A stretch of DNA of 64,000 nt from Ananas comosus (taxonomy: Eukaryota; Streptophyta; Magnoliopsida; Poales; Bromeliaceae): the NCBI RefSeq assembly GCF_001540865.1, contig NC_033627.1:4049265-4113264 (forward strand). The letters are read 5' to 3'. A program made the translations under genes and the position numbers. This document shows, piece after piece, positions 22,781 to 34,456 of the stretch. Every line of letters begins with the position of its first letter. The stretch's first letter is position 1. The notes below the pieces were generated by a model. That model made no database searches, was not told the DNA's origin, and saw nothing but the letters and a program-made list of their open reading frames with translations.

Positions 22781-24226
22781 GGATCTGTCCCATTACTAAC
22801 GGGTAAAAATAATGAATGCGTTAAATCTAACGGTGGAAATATCGATAGTACCAAGACCTTAGTGCTATCGATAGTATCCCAGCCGGACTCTATATATATA
22901 TGCCCAATTAAGTATCCGCCCTATTAGTCGCACGCTTTGGGCTTTATTTGAGTGAGCGAAAGAGGGAGACTATCTCATCTCCTACTTCTTGCCTGATATC
23001 AAAGTGCAAATATAGCCTCAGGCTCTCCCGAAGGCCAGGAGAAGGTGAGGTTGCTTAATAGAGCCGGCGAGGAGTAGGAGGACTTGGGACGAGCTGCACT
23101 GGACGTCATCTTTTCTTTCATCTGTGCTCTATATAGAGTACCTGTTGGAGAATGTTTCCTGTTTTCGGTTTAACATCTCATGTATGATCGATGAAGGCTC
23201 ACGTTCTTGTTCTTAACTTGCGCATCTCGATCGGCGGAGTTAGGGAGGAGGTTCCAATGGTCTCAAGATGGAGAAGAGGATCTGACAAATTCTCGTTCCC
23301 CACCAATTTTGCTATAGGAGATCTCACCGACCACGAGAAACAGCTGAACCGTCCTGCATCTTCCTCTACCTCGCCAAGACGGCGCCAACCTCAAAAATCA
23401 AATGTCACGCCAGAACAAGATGGTTCGCGCGCATTTACTATGCACTTTTTTTTTATGGATTCTTTAACCTTTTATTCTTACGAGAATTTCTTTTTCTCTC
23501 AGATTTCGATTCAATATTCCGAAATGTCCCGCCATGGAGAGGCCCAACCCGAGGAAATCAATATATTGATGGGTACAATGAACTATGGGGATTGGATGGG
23601 TGTAGATGAAAAAGATTTTCTAAAGTAATTTAAAGCTCACTACTAAACTTTGCTACAACAATTAAGTGAAAGAAAATAAACACTTTTATTCAAAAACATA
23701 ATTAATCAAAGCTTACAATCAAAGGACTTGAATAGAAGAAAAAAGTTGAGGTTTTAAAAGAGTCAGCGAGAACGAGAACGATGTATGCCCGGCAGGCAGG
23801 AGGAGGTGAGGCCCGGAGAGTCAGCGAGAACGACGTAATGCCTAGCGGGCAGGAGGATGTGAGGCCCGGCGGATTGGTCATGTTCATTTTTTAGCATTAA
23901 GTAACGATTGTCGAAAAGAAAATGCTACAAAATATGAGATCTCAATACAGTCTTGATTTTTTTTTTCTTTAATGTCTTGATGTTGAAAAATAAAATTTTT
24001 TTTCCGTTTCTTGAGGAAAGTTTTTTTCTTTGATGTATTGATGTTGAATTCATTTTTTTGTACAAAACATATTTATGGCAAAAATAATTTTTATGCAAAA
24101 CATAAATTTCAAATTTTGATATTTTCTTACTTTTGAGATATCCAATTTCTAAAATAGATTAATTGAAACAACATATTAACAATATATTAACAATCTCTTG
24201 TGTAGATTAATTTATTTAAATTATTT
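22781..24226 (+). repeat. Array unit 3 (type II)
   Basis: 1446 bp, with the longer leader GGCTCTCCCGAAGGCCAGGA. The candidate first ATG of this leader is ATA here. A 145-codon frame lies at 23191-23628. Its tail (from GTACAAAACATATTTATGGC) matches the tail of unit 4 more closely than that of unit 1. Confidence 0.85.
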
Positions 24227-25637
24227 GGATCCGTCCCATTACTAACGGGTAAAAATAATGAAAATGTTAAATCTAACGGTAGAAATATCGATAGCAGCAA
24301 GACCTTAGTGCTATCGATAGTCTCCCAGCTGTACTCTATATATATATATATGCCCAATTAAGTATCCGCCCTGTTAGTCGCACGCTTTGGGCTTTATTTG
24401 AGTAAGCGAAAGAGGGAGACTCTCTCATCTCCTACTTCTTGTGTGATATCAAAGTGCAAATATGGCCTTAGGCTCTCTTTGGGAGAGCCGGCGAGGAGTA
24501 GGAGGAATTGGGACGAGCGGCACTGGACGTCATCTTTTCTTTTATCTGTGATCTATATAGAGTACCTGTTGGAGAATGTTTCCTATTTTCGGTTTAACAT
24601 CTCATGTATGATCGATGAAGGCTCACGTTCTTGTTCTTAACTTGCGCTTCTCGATCGGCGGAGTCGGGGAGGAGGTTCCGATGGTCTCAAGACGGAGAAA
24701 AGGATCTGGTAAATTTCCGTTCCCCACCAATGTTGCGATAGGAGATCTCACCGACCACGAGAAACAGCTGAACCGTCCTGCCTCTCCTCTACCTCGCCAA
24801 GACGGCGCCAACCCCAAGAATCAAATGTCACGCCAGAACAAGATGGCTCGCGCGCGTTTACTATTCTCTTCTTTTTTTATGGATTCTTTAACCTTTTGTT
24901 TTTACGAGAAATTCTTTTTCCCGCAGATTTCGATTCAATATTCCCGGATGTCCCGCCATGGAGAGGCCCAACCCTTGGAAAACAATATATTGATGGGTAC
25001 GATGAACTATGGGAATAGGATGAGTGTAGATGAAAAAGATTTTCTAAAGTAATTTAAAGCCCACTAATAAACTTTGCTACAACAATTAAGTGAAAGGAAA
25101 TAAACACTTTCATTCAAAAACATAGTTAATCAAAATTTACAATCAAAGAACTTAAATAGAAGAAAAACTTGAGGTTTTAGAAGAGTCAGCGAGAATGAGA
25201 ACGATGTGATGCCCGGCAGGCAAGAGGAGGTGAGGCTCGGAGAGTCAGCGAGGACCCGGCGGACAGGAGGAGGTGAGGCCCGGCGGGATGGTCATGTTCA
25301 CTTTTTAGTATGAAGTAACGATTGTCGAAAAAAAAATGCTACAAAATATGAGATCTCAATACAGTCTTGATTTCTTTTCTTTAATGTCTTGATGTTGAAA
25401 AATAAAATTTCTTTTCCGTTTCTTGAGGAAAGTTTTTTCTTTGATGTATTGATGTTGAATTCATTTTTTTGTACAAAACATATTTATGGCAAAAATAATT
25501 TTTATGCAAAACATAAATTTCAAATTTTGATATTTTCTTACTTTTGAGATATCCAATTTCTAAAATAGATTAATTGAAACAACATATTAATAATATATTA
25601 ACAATCTCTTGTGTAGATTAATTTATTTAAATTATTT
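24227..25637 (+). repeat. Array unit 4 (type I), near-duplicate of unit 1
   Basis: It has the same length (1411 bp) as unit 1 and differs from it by only a few substitutions until about 1240 bases in. The 4227-bp offset equals three units. A 145-codon frame lies at 24615-25052, identical in translation to that of unit 1. Confidence 0.85.
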
Positions 25638-27084
25638 GGATCCGTCCCATTACTAACGGGTAAAGATAATGAAAGCGTTAAATCTAATGGTGAAAATATC
25701 GATAGTACAAAGACCTTAGTGCTATCGATAGTATCCCAGCCGGATTCTATATATATATATACCCAATTAAGTATCCGCCCTGTTAGTCGCACGCTTTGGG
25801 CTTTATTTGAGTGAGCGAAAGAGAAAAACTATCTCATCTCCTACTTCTTGCGTGATATCAAAGTGCAAATATGACCTCAGGCTCTCCCGAAGGTCAGGAG
25901 AAGGTGAGGTTGCTGAATAGAGCCGGCGAGGAGTAGGAGGACTTGGGATGAGCTGCACTGGACGTCATCTTTTCTTTCATCTGTGCTTTATATAGAGTAC
26001 CTGTTGGAGAATGTTTCCTATTTTCGGTTTAACATCTCATGTATGATCGATGAAGGCTCACGTTCTTGTTCTTAACTTGCGCATCTCGATCGGCGGAGTC
26101 AGGGAGGAGGTTCCGATGATCTCAAGATGGAGAAGAGGATCTGGCAAATTTTCGTTCCCGATCAATGTTGCGATAGGAGATCTCACCGACCACGAGAAAC
26201 AGCTGAACAGTCCTGCCTCTTCCTCTACCTCGCCAAGACGGCGCCAACCCCAAGAATCAAATGTCACGCCAGAACAAGATGGCTCGCGCGCGTTTACTAT
26301 TCTCTTCTTTTTTTATGGATTCTTTAACCATTTTTCCTTACGAGAATTTCTTTTCCCCTCAGATTTCAATTTAATGTTCCCTGATGTCCCGCCATGGAGA
26401 GGCCCAACCCTTGGAAAGCAATATATTGATGGGTACGATGAACTATGGGGATGTGATGGGTGTAGATGAAAGGGATTTTCTAAAGTAATTTAAAGCTCTC
26501 TAATAAGCTTTGCTATAACAATTAAGTGGAAGGAAATAAACACTTTCATTCAAAAACTTAGTTAATCAAAGCTCACAATCAAAGTACTTAAATAGAATAA
26601 AAACCTTGAGGTTTTAGAAGAGTCAGCGAGAACGAGAACGATGTGATTCTCGACAGGCAGGAGGAGGTGAGGCCCGGAGAGTCAGCGAGGACGACGTAAT
26701 GCCCGGCGGGCAGGAGGATGTGAGGCCCGGCGGGATGGTCATGTTCATTTTTTAGTATGAAGTAACGATTGTCAAAAAGAAAATGCTATAAAATATGAGA
26801 TCTCAATACAGTCTTGATTTCTTTTCTTTAATGTCTTGATGTTGAAAAATAAAATTTCTTTTCCGTTTCTTGAGGAAAGTTTTTTCTTTGATGTATTGAT
26901 GTTGAATTCATTTTTTTGTACAAAATATATTTATGCCAAAAATAATTTTTATGCAAAACATAAATTTCAAATTTTGGTATTTTCTTAATTTTGAGATATC
27001 AAATTTCTGAAATAGATTAATTGAAACAACATATTAACAACATATTAACAATCTCTTGTGTAGATTAATTTATTTAAATTATTT
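25638..27084 (+). repeat. Array unit 5 (type II)
   Basis: 1447 bp. The frame at 26050-26469 (139 codons) runs directly into the second segment in the PPWRGPTLG reading frame, unlike units 1-4. The leader start reads ATGACC. Confidence 0.85.
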
Positions 27085-28510
27085 GGATCCGTCCCATTAC
27101 TAACGGGTAAAAATAATGAAAATGTTAAATCTAACGGTAGAAATATCGATAGCAGCAAGACCTTAGTGCTATCGATAGTATCCCAGCCGGACTCTATATA
27201 TATTTATGCCCAATTAAGTATCCGCCCTGTTAGTCACACGTTTTGGGCTTTATTTGAGTAAGCGAAAGAGGGAGACTCTCTCATCTCCTACTTCTTGTGT
27301 GATATCAAAGTGCAAATATGGCCTTAGGCTCTCTTTGGGAGAGCCGGCGAGGAGTAGGAGGACTTGGGACGAGCTGCACTGGACGTCATCTTTTCTTTCA
27401 TCTGTGCTCTATATAGAGTACCTATTAGAGAATGTTTCTTATTTTCGGTTTAACATTTCATGTATGATCGATGAAGGCTCACGTTCTTGTGCTTAACTTG
27501 CGCTTCTCGATCGGCGGAGTCGGGGAGGAGGTTCCGATGGTCTCAAGACGGAGAAGAGGATCTGGCAAATTTTCGTTCCCCACCAATGTTGCGATAGGAG
27601 ATCTCACCGACCACGAAAAACAGCTAAACCGTCCTTTCTCTTCCTCTACCTCGCCAAGACGGCGTCAACCCCAAGAATCAAATGCCACGCCAGAACAAGA
27701 TGGTTCGCGCGCGTTTGCTATGCTCCTGTTTTTTTTTTTTTTATGGATTCTTTAACCTTTTGTTCTTACGGAAATTTCTTTTCGCCTCAGATTTCGATTC
27801 AATATTCCCGGATGTCCTGCCATGGAGAGGCCCAACCCTTGGAACATAATATATTGATGGGTACGATGAACTATGGGAATAGGATGAGTGTAGATGAAAA
27901 AGATTTTCTAAAGTAATTTAAAGCCCACTAATAAACTTTGCTACAACAATTAAGTGAAAGAAAATAAACACTTTCATTCAAAAACTTAGTTAATCAAAGC
28001 TTACAATCAAAGGACTTAAATAGAAGAAAAAACTTGAGGTTTATAAGAGTCAGCGAGAACGAGAACGATGTGATGCCCGGCAGGCAGGAGGAGGTGAGGT
28101 CCGAAGAGTCAGCGAGGACGACGTAATGCCCGGCGGGTAGGAGGATGTGAGGCCCGGCGGGTTTGTCATGTTCATTTTTTAGTATGAAGTAACGATTGTC
28201 GAAAAGAAATGCTACAAAATATGAGATCTCAATACAGTCTTGATTTCTTTTCTTTAATGTCTTGATGTTGAAAAATATAATTTCTTTTCCGTTTCTTGAG
28301 GAAAGTTTTTTTCTTTGATGTATTGATGTTGAATTCATTTTTTGTACAAAACATATTTATGCCAAAATTAATTTTTATGCAAAACATAAATTTCAAATTT
28401 TGGTATTTTCTTACTTTTGAGATATCCAATTTCTAAAATAAATTAATTGAAACAACATATTAACAATATATTAACAATCTCTTGTGTAGATTAATTTATT
28501 TAAATTATTT
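27085..28510 (+). repeat. Array unit 6 (type I leader)
   Basis: 1426 bp. A longer T tract at 27728-27741 changes the frame and the main frame stops at 27755. The second segment has a stop (GGAACATAA) in the PPWRG frame. Confidence 0.85.
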
Positions 28511-28616
28511 GGACCCGTCCATTACTAACGGGTAAAGATAATGAAAGCGTTAAATCTAACGGTGGAAATATCGATAGCACAAAGATCTTAGTGCTATCGA
28601 TAGTATCCCAGCCGGA

Positions 28617-28655
<39 letters not shown>

Positions 28656-29973
28656 CAATTAAGTATCCGCACTGTTAGTCGCACGCTTTGGGCTTTATTT
28701 GAGTAAGCGAAAGAGGGAGACTATCTTATCTCCTACTTCTTGCGTGATATCAAAGCGCAAATATGGCCTCAGGCTCTCCCGATGACCAGGAGAAGGTGAG
28801 GTTGCTGAATAGAGCCGGCGAGGAATAGGAGGACTTGGGACGAGCTGCACTGGACGTCATCTTTTCTTTCATTTGTGCTCTATATAGAGTAGCTGTTGGA
28901 GAATGTTTCCTGTTTTCGGTTTAACATCTCATGTATGATCAATGAAGGCTCACATTCTTGTTCTTAACTTGCGCTTCTCGATCGGCGAAGTCAGGGAGGA
29001 GGTTCCGATGGTCTCAAGACGGAGAAGAGGATCTAGCAAATTTTCGTTCCCCACTAGTGTTGCAATAGGAGATCTCACCGACCACGAGAAACAGCTGAAC
29101 CGTCCCGCCTCTTCCTCTATCTTGCCAAGACGGCGCCAACCCCAAGAATCAAATGTCACGCCAGAACAAGATGGTTCGCACGCATTTACTATGCTCTTTT
29201 TTTATGGATTTTTTAATCTTTTATCCTTACGAGAAATTCTTTTTCCCTCAGATTTCGATTCAATATTTCCAGATGTCCTGCCATGGAGAGGCCCAACCCT
29301 TGGAAAGCAATATTTTGATGGGTACGATGAACTATAGGGATGGGATGGGTGTAGATGAAAGTGATTTTCTAAAGTAATTTAAAGCTCACTAATAAACTTT
29401 GCTATAACAATTAAGTGAAAGGAAATAAACACTTTCATTCAAAAACATAGTTAATCAAAATTTACAATCAAAGAACTTAAATAGAAGAAAAAACTTGAGG
29501 TTTTAGAAGAGTCGGCGAGAACGAGAACGATGTGATGCCCGGCAGGCAGGAGGAGGTGAGGCCCGGAGAGTCAGCGAGGACGACGTAATGCCCGGCGGGC
29601 AGGAGGATGTGAGGCCCGGCGGGATGGTAATGCTCATTTTTTAGTATGAAGTAACGATTGTCGAAAAGAAAATGCTACAAAATATGAGATCTCAACACAG
29701 TCTTGATTTCTTTTGTTTAATGTCTTGATGTTGAAAAATAAAATTTCTTTTCCGTTTCTTGAGGAAAGTTTTTTCTTTGATGTATTGATGTTGAATTCAT
29801 TTTTTTGTACAAAATATATTTATGCCAAAAATAATTTTTATGCAAAACATAAATTTCAAATTTTGGTATTTTCTTAATTTTGAGATATCCAATTTCTAAA
29901 ATAGATTAATTGAAACAACATATTAACAACATATTAACAATTTCTTGTGTAAATTAATTTATTTAAATTATTT
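28511..29973 (+). repeat. Array unit 7 (type II)
   Basis: 1463 bp, with an expanded TA tract (28620-28652) at the TATA position. This unit keeps an ATGGCCTCAGGC leader start followed by GTGAG, a possible splice donor. The main frame is at 28942-29337. Confidence 0.85.
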
Positions 29974-30493
29974 GGATCCGTCCCATTACTAACGGGTAAA
30001 AATAATGAAAGCGTTAAATCTAACGGTGGAAATATCGACAGAACCAAGACCTTAGTGCTATCGATAGTATCCCAGCCGGACTCTATATATATTTATGTCC
30101 AATTAAGTATCCGTCCTGTTAGTCACACGCTTTGGGCCAAATATGGCCTTAGGCTTTCTTCGAGAGTGCCGGCGATGAGAATGTGAGGTTGCTGAATAGA
30201 GCCGGCGAGGAGTAGGAGGACTTGGGACGAGCTGCACTGGACGTCATCTTTTCTTTTATCTGTGCTCTATATAGAGTACCTGTTGGAGAATGTTTTATGT
30301 TTTCGGTTTAACATCTTATGTATGATCGATAAAGGCTCACGTTCTTGTTTTTAACTTGCGCTTCTTGATCGGCGGAGTCAGGGAGGAGGTTCCGATGGTC
30401 TCAAGACGGAGAAGAGGATCTGGCAAATTCCCGTTTCCCACCAATGTTGCGATAGGAGATCTCACCGACCACCAGAAATAGCTGAACCGTTCA
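29974..30493 (+). repeat. Array unit 8, 3'-truncated
   Basis: The leader is shortened and the start of the main frame is ATA instead of ATG. Homology stops abruptly after AGCTGAACCGTTC near 30493, which marks the right edge of the array. Confidence 0.8.
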
Positions 30494-30879
30494 TGAATTG
30501 GATATAAAATCACTGGTGAAGTCCTATACCGTTGAAAATTTGATAGACCGCCCGTTATGCGTTTTCAATAAAAATATACGAAAAATAAAAAAAAACTATA
30601 AAAACAATAAATGTAGAAAGAAAAAAAAATTAAGATTTATATAGTTCGACAATTGACTGAGTTCACGGAAAGATCGAGAGAAATGTATTTCACTATATAA
30701 AGAAACTAAGTGCGAGTTTATGTCTTATATCTTCTTAAAAAAAATCAAAAATTTTATGATAAACTTTACATTTCTTGTTCCAACAAAAACTTCAGGAATA
30801 ACCAAAAAAACATTTTCGTAAAATTGCGAGAACCAAATTAGAAAAGCATAAAAAATTCTGACCAAAATTTTTTATGTTG
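30494..30879. other. AT-rich DNA after the array
   Basis: No gene is seen. It contains TATAGTTCGACAATTGACTGAG-like text and poly(A) tracts; it may belong to the retrotransposon remnant that follows. Confidence 0.4.
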
Positions 30880-31454
30880 TTGCTACGATGAATCCAAACC
30901 ATTCAAGCAATTGGTCGAGAACTGCCACTCTGCCGCCGACTTCATTACCGTAGCATGCAAGGTCGCCGAGCACGCTGCTTTGGTCTGCCATACGGACATA
31001 CACTGAGAACCGACATGAACTTGGCTTTCCTCCCACCACGAGTCCACACCAACAGGCACCTCCCTCGCAAGACCCGCAATAGACTGGGCCTCCGAGCTCC
31101 TCGCTGTTATCTGACTCTCATCCATGCGTAGTGTAAGTCCGAACCACCCGACTTCACCCGTCGCAAAGAATTAGTGGGTAGCACCAATATCCAGCATAAC
31201 TCAACTCCGCATCTCTCACAAGCGAGGTATTGTACCAATGCATTGCCGGCTCCAAGTCCTTTCGTCAGAGTGACTCTGCTCACTCCAACTTCGCCGCCAA
31301 TGTTGCACCTTTCGGCCAAACTTTCATCCCAAAAGATCTCAACATAGCTCTGATACCACTTGTCACGGGGTTAACTTTTTCGCCTCAAAATCCCTCCCCC
31401 TTTTCGTCCTCCAAACTAGGCCAACAACCTTGGTTTATTACTGATCGTTTCTAG
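30880..31454 (-). mobile_element. LTR-retrotransposon fragment (Copia-like primer site)
   Basis: On the minus strand an LTR end in CA (31362-31361) is followed after two bases by TGGTATCAGAGC (31358-31347), the Met-tRNA primer site. The downstream DNA to about 30880 has minus-strand frames of 70-80 codons (31319-31107 and 31125-30883) that resemble a gag-proximal region, but I see no gag or pol motif. The far end of the LTR is not found; a SINE follows at 31455. Confidence 0.5.
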
Positions 31455-31599
31455 AGCAAGTGGCAAGGGCGTGGTGGTTGGTACTCAAGACCTAAGTTCG
31501 AATCCTAGTTGATTCACACAACTATGAAGAAAGGTCCTAAGTTGAACGAGGTCATGAAACCGTGGGCTCTAAGATCTTTTCGTTAGAAAAAAAAAAAAA
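31455..31599 (+). mobile_element. tRNA-derived SINE
   Basis: It starts AGCAAGTGGCAAGGGCGTGG, has a polymerase III B-box-like AAGTTCGAATCCT at 31495-31507 and ends in a run of 13 A. The body GGTGGTTGGTACTC is typical of plant Au-like SINEs. Related copies are at 59908-60057, 44434-44554 and, degraded, near 12450. Confidence 0.65.
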
Positions 31600-32388
31600 C
31601 CTCTCTATCTATCGTGGGATGGGCGAAGCAAATAAAATAAATCTTTATTTGAATCGACTTTTATNTGCACCTGATGCTAACTAATTGGCCTTCCCCTCTT
31701 CTGCCTTCGCACGGCCCCCGCCACTGTGAATTAATTAGCCGATGAAGACGCTATTTAATTTTTTAAATACGGGCACCCCTTAGACATCCGTACATGCATG
31801 TGTGTACATGCATTAGCTGGTCAACAAGTCAACCGAATCCAATCCTAATTAAGCTCCAAGTTTAATTAGGAGTAGTTCTCAGCAATAATGACTCAATCCG
31901 AGTCCAACTTAAATTGGAATCCACCGAAGCAATTTTGTTTGAAATCCTATCTATTATTTCATAGACACCGCATATGGACCAAACCAAAAAAAAAAAAAAA
32001 CAATATCTTTAGCATATATTTGTCCGATATATTTGTTTTTTGTTTATGAATTTTAGTTAGCGGTTTTTCTATATTAGTGCTAATTAAGGCTGCAATTTTT
32101 TTTTAATTTAGTAATTGAGGCCAATCCCAACTTTTGGAGGAAAAAAAAAATTCTAGAGAGATTGGAACTACCCCGAGATGAAGAATTATACGTATTGGTG
32201 TAATCTTAGAGATAGAAAAGGTGAAATAGGATTTATCTAAAGTCGCCAGTTCTGCATGTCTCGGCTAAAACTGCCAAGTTTAGTATGATTTTTTCTGCTT
32301 TGGTAGGTAAAATAGTTATATAATTTGTCATATAAACTACATCTTAAACGAATAAAAAAAAATTTTAAAAATGAGATATCATAATGAA

Positions 32389-33693
32389 CTAGTACAGAAA
32401 CCCGCGCGATACGGCTGGTAGATAATAAAATCCCAAATTTAAAATTTTAAAAAATAAAATAAAATTTAGAATCCTAAATACTAATTTTTCTAAATTATAA
32501 AATTTGGAATGAAAGTTATATGACTCCAAAACATCACTATTCTTCAATAAATTGTGTCTAGAAACTTTAGAATTTTACCAAATTCTAAAATTCATACTAT
32601 AAACTTCATGCTATAAAATTCAAATAAAATAAGTTTCTTACACATATCCTTCAAATATTATAGAAATTAGATCTTATGATACTTTTGCTGGAAAAATCTT
32701 CACTCTCTTCTTCATCGAAATCAGAATATTGAATTAAACTGCAAATAAGAGTACACATTCAAGTTATTTAAGACAATATTTTAAAACTTCTTATGAACAT
32801 AATTTTGAAAAGTGTGTATAGAAAATAATGTTAGTAATTAAATTTTTCCTGATGAAACAATTAAAATTACTATCTACTTTGCTTTAAAAAAAATTTCTAT
32901 ATTACCTTAGCATTCTTTTTTTTCCTCTTGATTTCCTCACAGTTTCCTCCAACTTGTTATTTGAGCTTTTCATTTTGATAATTTCAAAATTGTACATACA
33001 AAATAATTAAAATAAATAAACAAATTAAACTTGACGAAGATGGATTAATTAGAAGTCTTGTGGAGGAAAAGTAAAGGATAGTAATAAATTAATTAGAAAT
33101 AAAATGGTGAGAATTATAAATGACAGGGGGAATATTTAAATACATTAATTGAAAGTTTAGTAGTGGGTTATTTTAGATGTATTAATTAGATACGTTAATT
33201 AAAAATTTAATGGAGAATTTAAATACATTAATTAGAAGTTTAGTAGTAGACCATTTTAAATGTATTAATTAGATACGTTAATTAAAAATTTGATGAAGAG
33301 AAGGGGAAGAATCACATGGTGGTGAAGGTGAAGAAAAACTTGATAGGAACTATTTAAATACATTAATTGGAAGTTTAATAATAAGCCATTTTAGATGTAT
33401 TAATTAGATACGTTAATTAAAAATTTAATGGAGAATTTAAATACATTAATTAGAAGTTTAGTAGTAGACCATTTTAAATGTATTAATTAGATACGTTAAT
33501 TAAAAATTTAATGGAGAATTTAAATACACTAATTGGAAGTTTAGTAATAGGCCATTTTAGATGTATTAATTAGATACGTTAATTAAAAATTTGATGGAGA
33601 GAAGAGAAAGAATCACATGATGGTGAAGATGAAGAAAAACTTGGCACGTGACAAAACATATTGAGGATTCATATAATTTATTTATTTAATAGA
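32389..33693 (-). mobile_element. Helitron (G-box family) in promoter of RING copy A
   Basis: On the minus strand it starts TCTATTAAATAAATAAATTA at 33693 with GTCACGTGCC about 41 bases in. It ends with CGTATCGCGCGGG, then CTAG (32392-32389) followed by T. Flanking bases fit insertion between A and T. Copy C of the RING locus lacks it. No RepHel gene is present, so it is non-autonomous. Confidence 0.65.
33137..33610. repeat. Tandem 83-bp repeats inside the Helitron
   Basis: Five copies begin TAAATACATTAATT or TAAATACACTAATT at 33137, 33220, 33354, 33438 and 33521. Each is followed by TTAGATACGTTAATTAAAAA. A longer spacer containing GAATCACATGGTGG separates the second and third copies. Confidence 0.8.
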
Positions 33694-33743
33694 TGACGAG
33701 TAAATAATCCAAGTTCACTAGGATTTGGTCTGGAGTATTTTGC

Positions 33744-33751
33744 TATAAATA
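33744..33751 (+). promoter_or_regulatory. TATA box of RING copy A
   Basis: TATAAATA lies 77 bases before the ATG and is conserved in copies B and C. The Helitron ends only 50 bases upstream of it. Confidence 0.6.
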
Positions 33752-33820
33752 GATAAAGGTCGGCGGCCACCAAGTTGGTATATATGTCTAAAGTAATTTC
33801 TACAAAACCAAGGGAAAAGC

Positions 33821-34456
33821 ATGCCGGAGCGCTACGCCTACAAAGTACTTGCAGATGACAAGGCAGCTGCTCGTCTCGAACAGCCGGCAATTCCCTCGTG
33901 GTCTTCTTTGTCCTTCGGCATCATATTACACATTCGCAACATCATACACGATGTCGACGAACACGGCGTAAGACGCAGTGTCTACGTAGACCCTCCTTTC
34001 GAACGGATTCTGCAGTTTCAATGCGTGCACCTGTGTCCCGGGCGTGAAGATTTCTGCTACGATAGAGCTTTCGGAGAGGCGTCGGAAATCATGACTTCCA
34101 TGCTGGATGCGTGCACGGGGCACGTAGTGCCGTCTTCCACGCGGGAAGCCATCGCGGGTGATTTCGGCCGCCTCGCTTGTCAGATGCTGTGCGACGGTCG
34201 CTATGCGCGGTGCAGACAGCTTCCGACGATCATGGCGATCGGCGTCTTCTCTGCCCGACCGATGATCTCGCGCCTGCTGTCGAGGCCGCCTGAGCCCGCC
34301 TCTGCGTCGATGGTCCAGGCATTGGAGCGCTGTCGGCTGATCCCTTCAGGAGCTTCGGAGGAGGAGGAGACGTGCCCGATCTGCCTTGCGGAGATCCCTG
34401 CTCAGTCGGCCATTACTTGCTTACCTTGCTCTCTATCGCCTGTGTTTTCGAGATGA
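33821..34456 (+). pseudogene. RING-H2 protein copy A, RING truncated
   Basis: The 211-codon frame matches copies B and C closely until residue 203 and then diverges to SLSPVFSR and a stop. Of the eight RING zinc ligands only C185, C188 and C203 remain, so ubiquitin-ligase activity is very unlikely. The break at 34430 is the point where the inverted copy B begins its own 3' flank. A 55-bp piece of that flank is duplicated in tandem at about 34428-34540. R200 of the family is Cys here. Confidence 0.8.

Larger units (their letters stand above)
19100..30493 (+). repeat. Tandem array of about 1.4-kb gene-like units
   Basis: Seven complete units (1370-1463 bp) and two partial ones lie head to tail. 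I set unit starts at the shared word GGATCCGTCCCATTACTAACG. Each unit contains, in order, an inverted repeat TATCGATAGCA...TGCTATCGATA, a TATATATA box, a leader with GGGCTTTATTTGAG, GC-rich coding-like DNA including ATGAAGGCTCACGTTCTTG, a T-rich stretch ending in CAG, a second coding-like segment, and a GC-rich pair of short repeats (GCCCGGCGGGCAGGAGGA). The second segment can read DFDSIFPDVPPWRGPTLGKQ followed by YIDGYDELW. I do not recognise the protein. Single-base indels change the frame between units, so a functional product is doubtful. Confidence 0.85.
31668..34430 (+). repeat. RING locus copy A (duplicated segment)
   Basis: It is homologous to copy C (37985-39500) from CTAACTAATTGG onward, including CACCCCTTAGACATCCG and AGATATCATA. 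It is interrupted by a 1.3-kb Helitron and ends abruptly inside the RING domain, where it joins the 3' flank of copy B. An N at 31665 lies at its left edge. Confidence 0.8.

Noticed and set aside
31495..31507. Polymerase III B box, possible tRNA gene
   Set aside because: No cloverleaf can be drawn; the body and poly(A) tail are those of a SINE.
33137..33610. Regular spaced repeats resembling a CRISPR array
   Set aside because: The repeat and spacer are all repeated, the organism is a plant, and the block lies inside a Helitron; it is an ordinary tandem repeat.
33926..34123. 65-codon antisense frames repeated in all RING copies
   Set aside because: They are conserved only because the sense strand of the RING gene is duplicated.
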